39,467 bases of DNA from Chara braunii (taxonomy: Eukaryota > Streptophyta > Charophyceae > Charales > Characeae): assembly GCA_003427395.1 (NCBI GenBank), contig BFEA01000506.1:187115-226581 (forward strand). The letters are read 5' to 3'. The notes under the pieces were generated by a model, which saw nothing but the letters and a program-made list of their open reading frames with translations, ran no database searches and was not told the origin of the DNA. The stretch's first letter is position 1; the number at the start of each line of letters is the position of its first letter. Below, piece by piece: positions 19,566 to 30,434 of the stretch. Both the position numbers and the translations under genes were made by a program.

Positions 19566-21672
19566 TCAAAGAGAAGGGGAAGAAGGAGGTGAGGACGAAG
19601 GAGCACGAGAGAGGGACGAAGAAGGCGATTCGGGCAGGACAGGTGGCCGCACGAGATCCAGCGATGGCCAAAAAGGCCGGAGGGCAGCAGCGTGCCTCGT
19701 CAGTGGGCGGCCTTGCGAGGTGTGCCTGGGAACCAGCTTCACGGAGTGTTGGCCTCGTGCACCAACTTCCGTCACCTCATAAATGCCTGTGTAGCGTGGG
19801 TGGATCTTGGAGAAGCGCGCGGATTTCCGTACCTGCACCAAGTCCCCAACTTTATAGCGGGGCAGGGGTCCCGCCGACGTGTGCCGATTCTCGTAGTCAC
19901 GGATCTGCCGTTGATGCGTCCGATCTACGGCCCGCTGTCGACGGCGGGCTAACGGGGGATATGCCCTAGCCATTAAGTCCATGTAGTGGCGGGCCTTATC
20001 TCTGTGCTGGGTCCGTGTTGCTCTAACTTCCGTACCTACTAAGGTGGACAACTGCACCCGAGGGACACTATTGGTTCTCAGTTGAAAGGGGGACACCCTA
20101 GTACTACCGTGTGGGGTAGCCCGATAAACGACCAAGATGTGGTCGACAATGACAGGCCAGGGCCGGGTGTCTCCCGCAGTGATATTCCGTCTAAGAGCGG
20201 TCTTAATCAGTCGGTTGGCATTCTCTACCAGGCCATTGGCTTGAGGCCAATGCCCCGGCGAGTAGATAATCCTAACGTCCGCCTTGACTAGGTGACGTTC
20301 TACTTCGCCTTGAAATTATGACCCATTGTCCATGTGTACTTCTTCTACGTCCAGATGCATGCACAAAAATCGGTTTACGTACCAGGCTACCTCCTCCGAA
20401 TTTCGGTTGGTCATAGGGTACGCCTCGATCCATTTCGAAAAATGATCGACGGTCACTAAAAGAACATTGAGCTCTCCCTTATGGACGGGACCTCTCGGAA
20501 CGTTGATATCCGTCGTGTCTATACTAACCCTCAGAAAGGGGCGCTCTACACGAGTAGGCACCATCGTCCGAGGCATCTGTACCGGCGCCTTGTCCGCTGC
20601 GCAAGCCGGGCAGTTCTGGACGATGTATTTCACATCTTCCCGAATTCCCGACCAGTACCATCCATTCTTTTTTATGGTTTTTTCCGTGTACTTGACCGCA
20701 AAATGGACCGCATCCCCCGTCCAATCGAACCTAGCGAAAGGGTGCGGAACCGTCAACCAGCTAGACCCTCCGCTATCATCGACTTTTCGTTTTTGTAACG
20801 TTGGTCCCTGCCAGCGATAGTCCTGCGCCCGCTCCGTGACTCTCCACCGCTCGACTTTGGTAAGTTCTGACAGCGAGTCGCCTAACAGCATCAGTAGCAA
20901 CAGAAGGTCTGTCCAGACTTCTGCTTGGCGGGCACTTGGCGCAAATCCGTCGGTTGTCCGTGCATCCAGATACCGCTTCTCGGTAGGGACTTGGTCCGTT
21001 CTACAGTTGGGACAGACCCATGTCTTTTCACTTCGGTGCCTAACGCACTGTCCGTGAGATTTGACCGTATGACACTGACTACACTGTACCCATTGAAGAA
21101 AACTGGGCCCTCCCGGATGTGACCCTTCTTGGTCCGGGACAATAGGCAAGGTACAGAAGAAACAGGGACTTAGATGTGTTTCAGGGGACGAGGAGGGACT
21201 AGACGAGAGAGCGAGGGAGTTGGACGAGGGCAAAGAGATAGCGTCTGCCATTTCCGGCGAGACCTCCATTCCGGACTCAGGCGTCGTCCTTGCGCAGCAC
21301 GTGTAGCTCCCCGTAGCGCGGTTTCGTCATCGCGGCTTCTGGCCTCCACGAAATGAGTCGCTCGTTGGCGGGACACCTATTGGGCGCAGGAGGCGCGTCA
21401 ATCCATCGACGTTGCCATGCTGCCGCGTGGCACGGTGGCGGATGTCGAAGTCATAATCCTGCAGACGCACCGCCCACCTTCCCAGCGTCCCCATGTAGTC
21501 CGTGTTGTTGCGTAGGGACAGCAGTGGATGATGATCCCTTACCAGCACGAATTTCTGGCCGTAAAGAAACGGTCGGAAATGCTGAATCCCCCACACCACC
21601 GCCAGACATTCGCCTTTGCACGCTTCGTAATTAGACTGCGCCTGGCTCTGGCTGGCCCCGGCAACCAATGCA
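19566..21672 (-). pseudogene. pol fragment: RNase H, PHD finger, integrase
   Basis: One reading frame from about 21668 to 19566, broken by only two stops: TGA at 21329-21327 and TAA at 20318-20316. RNase H end: SNYEACKGECLAVVWGIQHF, RWAVRLQDYDFDI, QHGNVDGLTRL. After a Ser/Pro linker, at 21164-21003, a Cys4-His-Cys3 finger (CFFC, CSQC, HGQC, WVCPNC) with the Trp two residues before the seventh Cys, as in PHD fingers. Then an integrase zinc-binding region (GWYWSGIREDV, NCPACAADK; the His pair is degenerate). The catalytic core follows, with the first Asp in VSIDTTDI, the second in HMDNGS, and, after the TAA, a Glu in GLVENANR. The C-terminal YKVGDLVQVRK and GIYEVTEVG resemble the GPY/F-type region. 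The frame is otherwise intact, so inactivation is recent. Confidence 0.8.
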
Positions 21673-22611
21673 TCCTTAGGTTAGAGAAAAAAACCCCAGG
21701 CACAGACAGTCAGGCAAGCATATCATAACCCACAAGCAGACTGCCCACGTCCCATAACAGAACAAACATCTCTCAAGAGACGTCCCGTCAATCTCAAGAT
21801 CCACTGAACAATAACATGCTAGCCAACACTAAGAGTTTGCAAAAGACCTCCCTTCAGTCAAAAGCAAGAACTTAGTGCTAGCCTCAGAGAGGTCCCTTCC
21901 CTCAACTGGGATTTCTTTTTCCAGGAGACGTCTCGTCAGTCTCAAGGAAATACTGAAACTCTGATCTCAGAGAGGTCCCTTCCCTCATCTGAGTGAGGAC
22001 AGACCCTTAGCCAAGAAGCACGAAGTCCTTCTACTGACCACTCTCAATCAAGTAAAGTTGAACTTCTTTATGCCTGCCTTCGTCCTGAATCTCTTGGATG
22101 GACAGCTTAGTCAGAGACATGAAGTCCTTCTACTGATAACTTTCAATCAGACAGAACTGAACTTCTTTATGCCCATCATGTTTTCTTTTTGTCATAAGAA
22201 TAATACAGCTTATATCATTCGATGTGCCACAACCATGAGTTTTCTCAGATCTTGACACTGTGTCAATGCTCCCTGAACTGTACTCACAGTTACTCCCCAC
22301 TCTCAGGATTTGACACTCATGGAACGACTGCAGCACTGCTTCAAAGATATAGTCTCATTAACTTAGTTGCTTGCTGAAATAGATAATGAAATAACTTGCT
22401 GAAAACTGAAACATTGTAATTGAGATGCTGAAACTGAAGTACTGAAAATGAGCTACTGAAACTGAAATACTGAAACTGAAATGCTGAAACTGAAAAGTCA
22501 AAACTGAAATGTCGAATTGACTATGCAAGAATGATTTTTGTCTACCGATAACTAAGCCTCACTGTCTCAGTGTCTTACTGTACTCTTTCTCAGTCCTCTA
22601 TAACCGTTTTC
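21673..22611. other. Unassigned stretch between the two gypsy elements
   Basis: No gene. It is built of internal duplications: gaagtccttctactga...acttctttatgcc at about 22030 and 22119; tcagagaggtcccttccctca at about 21886 and 21966; and related gagacgtc-cgtca boxes at about 21779 and 21924. A perfect palindrome ttgacactgtgtcaa is at 22252-22266. This may be the 3' non-coding region or LTR remnant of gypsy 2, which lies on - just to the right. Confidence 0.5.
22426..22512 (+). repeat. 14-bp minisatellite
   Basis: Six degenerate copies of a 14-bp unit of the type tactgaaactgaaa. Confidence 0.85.
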
Positions 22612-23825
22612 TTACTTGGATGATTGACTTCTCTTTCCTCTCTTTGGAGTCACTATAGGGATCAAGTCGGGGTCTCTGAAGATGAACTTACGAAGTCTTG
22701 ATCCTGATACCATGTCATGAACCCTGGATCCATCCATCTCTGAAATCTCATAAACTTTGCCCGCTGCTTCCCTTGTGATTCTGTAGGGACCAAGCCATCT
22801 GGGCTCCAACCTTTTAGTCCATTGCGTCTCAAGGGTACTATCAAACAGAAGGACAACATCTCCAATCTTCAGTTTCTATTTTCTTATATATCTTTTCTTG
22901 TTTCATCTTTCTTGATCCGATGGTCTGCTGGATGTCATTCTCTCTGCTGCATTCATCACTGTCTGATCAACTTCATATATCTGCCTCATTCTAATCTGAA
23001 GGAGTTCTGAAATAGAATAATCGCTGTCACTTTCTTGACTTGATAATGTCTTGACAATACTCTCAATTGGTAACGTAGCATAACGGCCATACCAAAGCGT
23101 AAAGGTGCATAACCAGTAGTTCTCTTGACTGTGATATTATCAGCATATACAGCAACTCTTAACACCTTTGGTCAGCTGCTGAGTTTCACCTCACATCACT
23201 TGGCCAATGAATCTTTCAGAGTTCTGTGGCCTCTTTCAACAGGTGCATTGGCTTGAGGATGGTAAGTAGTCACATACCGAATTCTAACACTCAATCTGAG
23301 TATAACTCTTCTGACAACCTCATTTCTGAATTCTGATCCTCTGTCTGAGATAAATTCTCTGATAAAAGGGTACCTGAGATAGACTTCCTCTATCCAATCA
23401 GCCACTTGCTCGGCTGTCTTCCTTTTCAGAACTTTTGCCTCAACATATCCAGAGAAATTATCTCTCATGTTAAGTATGTATCTCATCCCACCCTTGCCTG
23501 GAGGCATACTGATGAGCTCCAGATGAACTCTACTACCTCGCTCTACCAGGATTGTAGGGAATAGGGGCTCAATCATCCTTGTGGTAGACCTCTTCTGACA
23601 TGAGACACGTGATTTATAGTATCGGAAAATCATGTCTCTCATGTCAGGCCAGAAGTAGAGTTTGACAGTCTTAGAGTAGGTAGTTTCAGCAGCCCTGTGG
23701 CCACCGGCAACCCCCTCGTGTAGAGCAGCGATTATCTCTAACTGCCTCTCTTTACCACAAACCATTCTTAGTGGAGGTAGGCCTCCCTTACCATCCACAA
23801 AGAGATGTCCTCTTTTTAGCCTCAA
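22612..23825 (-). pseudogene. Gypsy 2 integrase
   Basis: The zinc-binding part has LHEGVAGGHRAAETT (both His) but SRVSCQ, where the first of the usual two Cys is Arg. In the catalytic core the first Asp is replaced by Glu (VHLELISMPPGKGG). The second is present (FISDRGSEFRNE), and the Glu follows in APVERGHRTLKD. The frame stops at 23196. A short frame 22809-22612 continues with RWLGPYRITREAAGKVYEI, the GPY motif of gypsy integrase C-termini. The substituted residues and breaks suggest loss of function. Confidence 0.75.
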
Positions 23826-23971
23826 TTTCTTCCTTGAATCTTTACAGTAATATTCTTTTAGTGGCTAATTTTCCATCTTTTTGCCGATGTCTTGATAATT
23901 TTCATCATATTCTTTAAAGAATAAAAATATCTTTTCTTCCTTCTTTTCACTCTCTTCTTCTTCCTTTGAAC

Positions 23972-24704
23972 CTAATTCCCCAATCTCATGAGCAACCACT
24001 GCTGCTGCGTTAACGCTGGCATACCAATCATTTGGTTCATCTTCCTCTTCTTTTTCAAGAACCGATTCGTAAATGTAAGCACTAGGGATCTCTCCCCAGA
24101 TGTCTCTTTCTTCTGGTCATGGATTCTACTCATAGGAGCATGGCACCTCATAATCCTCATCATCTTTTTCATTAGAAAATTATCTACATAGGCAGATTCT
24201 TCAATTGTTCTATTCACATTTTCTTCTTCTTCCTCTCGCCACTCAATCCGGCTTAAGCCATCCGCTCTGTTTTTCTCAGTGGGGATCTTTTCTAGCTTAA
24301 AATCATATTTCCTGATGAAGGCGATCCATCCGCTGACTGTTGGATCTACCTGTTGGTGTTTTTTAATGGCACCAATCACAGTAGATGCATCAGTCCTCAG
24401 AATTAATCTCCTTCCCAAAACGTAGTGCCTGAAGCACCTGAGACTATGGATGATTGACAGTAGCTATTTCCTGAATTGGGTGTAGCCTCTTTCAGTAGAA
24501 TTGAGGGTTCTGCTTGCGAATCTTAGAAGTTTTTCCCTCCCATTTTCATATTTCTGAATAAGCACTCCACCCAGAGCAACTGACTCTCCATCCGCCTCAA
24601 TGATGAAAGGTCTTGTCTCCTCATCATCTTAATAAGGTACTCCCAAAACTACTCCACCATTTCTTAGTTTTTCTTGCAATGTTTCTGCTGCAGCTTGTCT
24701 TTTA
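23972..24704 (-). pseudogene. Gypsy 2 RNase H
   Basis: Only the second half is clear: RRLILRTDASTVIGAIKKHQ, GWIAFIRKYDFKLEKIP and KNRADGLSRIEW, as in Ty3/gypsy RNase H ends, in the frame 24418-23972. Upstream to 24704 the sequence is broken. A run of charged, low-complexity residues follows before integrase. Confidence 0.65.
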
Positions 24705-25828
24705 TCATTCCATGCTAAGTGAGTCCCTTGTGTTACCATTTCTCTCGAGAGGCTCTGCAAGGGCAGCAAAATGAGGAATAAAAATCCTATAGAATCCGCA
24801 GACTTCCAAGAAGCTCATGACGTCTGTCACTCTTTTGAGAGGCAGAGACAAGTTCAAGATTTTGTCTATCTTCTTGGAATCTGGACTCCTACCCTTGGAG
24901 AAACATCTAAAGCCTAAGATTATCACTTCTGGTTGGAAGAAAAAGGACTTTGGCCCACTGACAGTCAAATTATACTTCCGAAGTCTTTCTAGGACCATCT
25001 TTACTCCTTCTGCATGTTCTTAGACAAACTTTCTGACTCCCCCTGCAACCAAAGTCTCATCTCTTACCAAAGGTTCTTTTTACAGGATTGTCATCAATGT
25101 AGGGACTGATTATTTCAAGAGAAATGTCCTGCATGACTTTGATCATATCCCTTTTAACCACTGTCACTCCGTTAGTCCAGCCCTGAGGTGTCACACACAT
25201 CTGAACAAGCCCCCTTGGCGTGTGCATGGCAGTCGTCGGCCCGCTAGTGGGATCAATGGGGAACTGATCATAGCCAGAATAGAGAATAAATACATCGACC
25301 AGCAAAAGATTCAGCGAGGAGATCAGCATTAGGAAGACTACCTGCATCACGTACCGTCACAGAATTGAGTTTCTGAAGATTCTGCATCCATCTCAGTCCT
25401 CCCCCTGGTTTCCAGAAACAAAACCAGTGGTTAGCATACGGTCCACAAGCAGGTTTAGCAACATTAGATGCAATCTTTTTGTCAAGATACTTCACAAATT
25501 CTACCTCTTCCTTCAAGGCATACTTGGTTGGTCTATCATTCCATGGAACATGATCAACTATCCAAATCTTGGCCATCTTGATCATATCCACGTCCAATCG
25601 CCCTCTCTCTTCATCATTAAAGGAAAAAGCACCAGAGAATTTCTGACACATCCTGAAGATATATTCTTTCTCTTTAGGCAGGATAAACTGATCCGAGCCT
25701 ATCTTCATTGTGTCAAACCTCTCTTTGGTGACCCTATTCTCTAGTTTTGCTGATTTCCTCAATGCTCTTATAATTTTTCTCTCTTTTTTCAAGGCCTCAT
25801 CATAATCTTTCTCTATTAGGACTGCCAC
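24705..25828 (-). pseudogene. Gypsy 2 reverse transcriptase
   Basis: The N-terminal part (25828-25268) contains KYALKEEVEFVKYLDKKIA and WKPGGGLRWMQNLQKLN. A frameshift near 25300 leads to a frame with YSGYDQFPI, TPRGLVQMCVTPQGWTNGV and the catalytic YIDD box (SPYIDDNPVK). It stops at 25057, and the thumb region lies in 24998-24705 (LGFRCFSKGRSPDSKKI, VCGFYRIFIPHFA). Motif order and content are those of Ty3/gypsy RT. At least two frame breaks make it non-functional. Confidence 0.8.
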
Positions 25829-25878
25829 TAGGTTGTTCTTTACTCCCTTGGGTTTGTATTTCCTTTTCGGCCCAGTGA

Positions 25879-26547
25879 CTATTTTCCTAAAAAAAGGTGA
25901 GTCGATGCAAATCTCAATTTCATCTTTCCTCCCTTAGCAATCTCTACGACCTTCTTGAAGGCTTCAATTTGTCCGTCCTCATCCTCGAGTTCACCAAGGG
26001 CTTTTATCATTTTTGACACCTGATTAATTCCCACCGAAATCTCTTCATTTGCTTCTCGTTTACCTTCTTCCTGTAGTCTCCTAACCCTTTCAGCAGATTC
26101 TTCCCTCATGATCGAATTAGCAGATTGTTGATGCTTGAAGTCATTTTTCGTACCGACCATAAAGGTCTGCTCTTGAGCAGTCTCGGGATCCTGTAGACTG
26201 ATCCAGGATGACCCCTCATGACTGAAAAATTGGACTGCCTCCATCCTATGCAAGAATGAAGTTCCCAAGATACAGTCATGATCCAGATTCGGCACTACAA
26301 AACCCAGTAATTCCACAGTTATTGTCCCAACCCTGATAGGCAAATTATCAATAAATCCTGCCACGAACAGCTCTCCTGCAATATTACTCAGTACGTTTTG
26401 TGCAGGTCTGTCAATAGATAAATTACATGCTTCCATCGTCCTTCGTGAAAGAAGTATCATCTCTGCCCCAGAATCTACTAGAGCTAGAATCTTCACTTGA
26501 TTAATGCGAATTGTAAAATGTCTACAACCCATGGTTACAAATCTCAT
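25879..26547 (-). pseudogene. Gypsy 2 aspartic protease
   Basis: ATG 26547 overlaps the end of the gag frame in another frame. It contains the retropepsin active site ALVDSGAEMILLS and the downstream ILGTSFL motif, in place of the common ILGRPFL. A charged, helical C-terminal extension leads towards RT. The gag/protease frame change near 26540 could be programmed or mutational. Confidence 0.75.
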
Positions 26548-28362
26548 CTTGCAACCTGGTAGCGATCTTTTTATTTGGTTGGGAAAGACTGACCCCAGAA
26601 TAATTAACTTTCAATTTCTTCTTCTCAATTAACCTCTTCAACTCTTCTCTCAGTTTGGGTGCTAGTGTCATTTCTTCCTTGAAAGACAATGCCACTTCCG
26701 TCTCTTCCAGCATTTTAGCAATTACATCAGAAATCACAGTCCCATCATCCAAATCACTCTTGAGGATAATTTTTTTCTTTCTTCCCTGTTCATTCTTTTC
26801 CCGTGAACGTTTCGGTTCAGGGTCATCAAGGATGTTAATAAGTGACTCCTCAGCCTTCTTTCTTTTCTTTTCTTCTATCATTTGAGGTGTCATTCGTGTT
26901 TGATAGTTCCTCACTTCACCAACCCTGACACTGGATTCCATGATAAGTTCTGGGGGTAGATCACCATGGAATGACATCATGTTAGCCAGGAGATGAGCCA
27001 TTTCATTGGAAGAGGACTCTACTAATCCAGAAGGATTCTGAAAAGTAGGGTTCCCTCCCAATAGAGACTCACTTGTTGATGCCTCGCTAGGCTCACATTC
27101 TGTCAGTGTTAAGGACTGCAGAGGCAGCTCAATTGTGGTACAAGGGTCACTTGCCCTTTGTACTAGCTCATTAGGCAAGTCTCCAATGAGGAAATGAACA
27201 TTCACATTGGCCTTTTTCTTCTTCTTAATCTTCATCTTTTCATCATGTTTAAGAGCAAGAAGTCCCATACTTCCCGGATGTCTGGGATCCAACTTATTCC
27301 ATGAACTATCACAGACATGGCCCATTGCATCTTTTTTTGCCACCCCACTCCTTACGTCCTCCTCAAGAGGCTTGCAATAAGTGGTAGTATGACCTCCTTC
27401 GCCACAATAGTAGCAAGTAAAACTTCTCTTAGGACGCTCATCATATTTTCTTCTCTCCCTGTTCCCTTCATCACCATTCTTCCCATTCCTTTTGGTTCTG
27501 GACGAATCCCCCTTCTTACCATGATTTTCGTTATCATCATCATCGTCGTCATCTTCCTCACTTTCAGCCTTCTTTTTTCCCCTGTCATCCACAGCATGCG
27601 TTGCAGGCCTTGCAGCCATAAAGTTAGCCATCACCTTTTGAAGAATATTCTCAGCAGTCAGATTACTTCCTCTATTCATTCCATTCTCAGTCTCCCAACC
27701 CTTGGCTAAAGTACTGATCTTATTCAGTGACCATTTCTTATAATTGCAACCATTTCATCCCATCTGAGAGGATAGTGTTGAGCTTGATTAAGGACTGCTT
27801 GCCTTTCAGTGTCAGTAAAAGTTGTCAAAAATATGTGGCATCTCTGAGCTTCGTCCAAATATGGAATTCTTCTTACTGTTCGGATAAAGATCTGAAGAAA
27901 AACATTAAAAGTGTCGTATTTAACTCTTCTGATGTTGAACAAGTCCTTAGTTGTGGTTATAACTGAATCTTTCTCAAATTTCTTTTTCAGTCTCTCTTTG
28001 ACCTCTTCCCAGGTAGTATCTCCCTCCATCAACTCCTGAACTGCCAATCTTGAGTCAGTATCACAATAAGATAGGAGGTGCTTAAGTCGTTGCTTATCTG
28101 TCCAGCCATAACTGAGTCCAAATAGTTCATACTCGTCCAAGAAATCATTAACTTGGGCTCCCCTGAAGCAGGGAATTCTCTCATCTGGCCTCTTTGCTCT
28201 TGCAATGTCTGACCCTCCTTTAATTGTATCAACTCTCTCGACCAGTTCCCATATAATCCCAACCAAGGCCTCTTCATTAGCCCCTGTAGATGAACTCGGT
28301 CTTCCTTGTCCTGCCATCTTGACCATAATTTTTTTCCAGATAACCTCTTCTCCCTCTGTCAC
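26522..28362 (-). pseudogene. Gypsy 2 gag with CCHC zinc knuckle
   Basis: 28362-27724 has a capsid-like part (IPCFRGAQVNDFLDEYELFG, WEEVKERLKKKF, RWDEMVAII) matching the retrotransposon gag pattern. A 1-nt frameshift near 27735 moves the reading to 27679-26522, where the knuckle CYYCGEGGHTTTYC (C-x2-C-x4-H-x4-C) follows an Asp/Lys-rich linker. The codon at 28362 is GTG, not a likely start. The same frame is open upstream to a TGA at 28387-28389 and, beyond that, continues the Y frame 28653-28387. Confidence 0.75.
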
Positions 28363-28386
28363 TCTTGCCCTCTCCTTCCTTGCCCC

Positions 28387-28653
28387 TCAGTCTCTCACTC
28401 TTCCAGCAAGGGATACAAACTCGTTTCTTTCTTCTCTTGTCTGCTCCACCCCTTGAGAGTTCTGTACATATAGGGTATAAGCAATAATGGATTGAGTAGT
28501 GATTAAGGGCAGTGCAATCCTTCTCAAACTTCCAATGTAATCTTCAATCAACTCTCTTTCATCATCTCTACTCAGTCTTCTGTCATATCCCTTTATAGTA
28601 CCCCGAATCATAAAATATCGAGTCAGGTCTATAATTTCATAATCAAATTGCAT
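28387..28653 (-). CDS. Y-domain frame, in frame with gag
   Basis: 88 residues from ATG 28653, unknown function. The core RRIALPLITTQSIIAYTLYV matches the patterns in 32492-32746 (RALALVRNHTKIEYTYYL) and 28749-28943 (RDSALRIITDQIE). Its TGA is 24 nt before the first gag codon considered, and the frame is the same. Readthrough, or a single nonsense mutation in an original Y-gag fusion, would explain this. Confidence 0.45.
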   Translation of the reverse strand: MQFDYEIIDLTRYFMIRGTIKGYDRRLSRDDERELIEDYIGSLRRIALPLITTQSIIAYTLYVQNSQGVEQTREERNEFVSLAGRVRD

Positions 28654-28748
28654 CGTTTACAGCCCACTGTTGATCCTTCTTGCAAGAGAGACCTATTCCT
28701 GAAAAGTGTGATATGATACTCTTTCAGTAGTTCCTACTTTCACCACCT

Positions 28749-28943
28749 TTAACAAATTACCTCAATCTGGTCAGTGATAATTCGCAAAGCAGAATCTCTC
28801 ATGCGATCTAAGAAAGGCTGTAAAAACTTAAGCTCATTCAGGGTAGAAAATTTTTTGTCAGAGATTCGAAGAGTCCCCTGTACCTTGGCTACTCTACCTT
28901 CCAACACAACTCCTAGTGTCAACTGTTCAGTCAAACTAGGCAT
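28749..28943 (-). pseudogene. Y-domain frame, truncated
   Basis: 64 residues from ATG 28943, whose start lies 2 nt after the stop of the preceding X frame (TAG-CA-ATG). It contains FLQPFLDRMRDSALRIITD, like the other Y copies, but stops before the usual IxYTxY part. Traces of it continue in other frames to about 28690. Function unknown. Confidence 0.4.
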
Positions 28944-28945
28944 TG

Positions 28946-29494
28946 CTAATCATCATAAGCAACATCTGAAAGGTAGATCTCAGGTTGGACATAATCAGGG
29001 ATCTCGAATCTGTGTTCAAAGCTACTCAGAAGTAGGGATTTTATCATCATAGTAGAATTTTTTTCTCTTGCTCTACCAATCTCTGCAATGGCTTCCAACA
29101 GAGGCATCCAATCTCTTCTGTCTTTAAATACCTTAGCAATTGAGAACTCGGGAAACCTCTCAAATTGTCTTACTTCTTTCCCCCAGGTTACTTTTCTCTT
29201 TAGTTTTTCAAGCCATTCCTTGGTTTTTATGAGACTAATATAAGCGTTTGTCTGACACTTCAAGTAGTCGTCTTCCTTTTCTAGATCTGTCGGTACGTAA
29301 ATCCTTACGTCTAGGCTGCCTGTACTCAGGAATTTGACTACTGGAATGTGAAATATTATGGACTCTTTCTCACAAGTCTCATATCTCAGGATCACAAAAG
29401 GATTATTACACCCTATCACCTCATAAAGTTTACCCCTCACAGTAGTTATCCTGGCTACTGAGAGTATTCTTCTTGGGCTCTCTTCACTTTCCAT
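28946..29494 (-). CDS. X-domain frame C
   Basis: About 182 residues from ATG 29494, which lies inside the last codons of frame B (40-nt overlap). The best-preserved X copy: LYEV, FVILRYETCEKESIIFHIP, STGSLDVRIYVPTDLEK, later DWMPLLEAIAEIGRARE. Other copies share a YExVRYE, (F/Y)xxxDxYDxRIYVPK and (D/N)WxxxI pattern. No known family recognised. It lies between the retroelement's primer binding site and gag. Confidence 0.5.
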   Translation of the reverse strand: MESEESPRRILSVARITTVRGKLYEVIGCNNPFVILRYETCEKESIIFHIPVVKFLSTGSLDVRIYVPTDLEKEDDYLKCQTNAYISLIKTKEWLEKLKRKVTWGKEVRQFERFPEFSIAKVFKDRRDWMPLLEAIAEIGRAREKNSTMMIKSLLLSSFEHRFEIPDYVQPEIYLSDVAYDD

Positions 29495-29950
29495 GCAAAC
29501 TTTATCATGGCATACCAATTGTATTTTGGGAATGTGAGTCCCTCAACAGGTGGGAGATGGTATTCCAACAAAGGGTCTGACATAGGTGCTAAAAGAAAAG
29601 TTTTTTCCTTCTCGTTCTAATCTTCTCTTCTCATCATGCACAAGATTCGACGCTCGTTGCCAACACGCACTTTTTCGGCTTTCATCAAATCTTTGCTTTG
29701 ACACATAAATCCCAATATCATATTCATCAAGATCAGTAAAATAGCATGTAAGAACATACAGACTGTCCTGTTCTTGTCATGATCTCTTTATGGCTTCATA
29801 TCTCACGATTTCATAAGGAATTACAACCTTACACGCTACAGAATTAAGGGAATTCAGCAGCTTATCCGATTCGGCCTTACTCAGTCCTTCATGGCCTCTT
29901 ATCAGTCTAAGCTTAGATTTCTCTCTCAAGGGTACATAGCGCCGACTCAT
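29455..29950 (-). pseudogene. X-domain frame B
   Basis: ATG 29950 shares a base with the stop of frame A (TGATG). It reads SDKLLNSLNSVACKVVIPYE then IVRYEAIKRS, a TGA at 29779-29777, then in the same frame LYVLTCYFTDLDEYDIGIYV. After a frameshift it gives LTFPKYNWYAMIKFAWKVKR and a stop at 29455. Clearly the same architecture as frames A and C. Confidence 0.5.
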
Positions 29951-30434
29951 CAAACTCCTTGACCTCTCTTCACTTTCTGAGCAAACTCAATCACCGCAAA
30001 CCAATCATCTTTTGACAAATTTATATCAAGCAAGGGAGAAGCTGAAAATCCCTCGAAGACAGTAAATCGAGTAGATCCAGTGAAACACTTGTTCTCTCTC
30101 TCAAACCTCTCTCTCTCTTTCAATACAACTTCTTCAGCAAATCCTCAGCATCTCTCATACACTGCATCAGCACTTCTTTCTTTTGGAACATAGATTCTCA
30201 CATCATATACATCTAGATCCGTAAAATAGAATGTTGGTACATATAATCGTTCATGCTCTCATCCACTCTATCCATCTCATACCTGACAACTTCATATAAA
30301 AATGTCTCTCTCTTGCTAAGAGTATTCAGCGACCTTAGGAGACATTCAACCTTCTCTTGCCTTGGACCCGAATCTCTGTCAAAATTTGACCTTCTTTGTC
30401 TGATTACTTCTGCTGAAATCTCTTCAACTCTCAT
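29950..30434 (-). pseudogene. X-domain frame A
   Basis: ATG 30434 overlaps the end of frame D by 11 nt. It reads EKVECLLRSLNTLSKRETFL then YEVVRYEMDRVDES. A frame change brings LYVPTFYFTDLDVYDVRIYV, and another gives SPLLDINLSKDDWFAVIEF and AQKVKRGQGV with two stops at 29952-29947. About 485 bp, like frame B. Confidence 0.5.

Larger units (their letters stand above)
17554..21672 (-). mobile_element. Ty3/gypsy element 1, 3' portion
   Basis: On - it reads RNase H, PHD-type finger, integrase, then three short frames. RT, protease and gag are missing: the frame ends abruptly at about 21672, where unrelated sequence begins, so the 5' part is lost. No LTR, primer binding site or polypurine tract was found. 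The integrase order (RNase H before integrase) is that of Ty3/gypsy. The integrase C-terminus has no chromodomain by eye. Confidence 0.75.
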
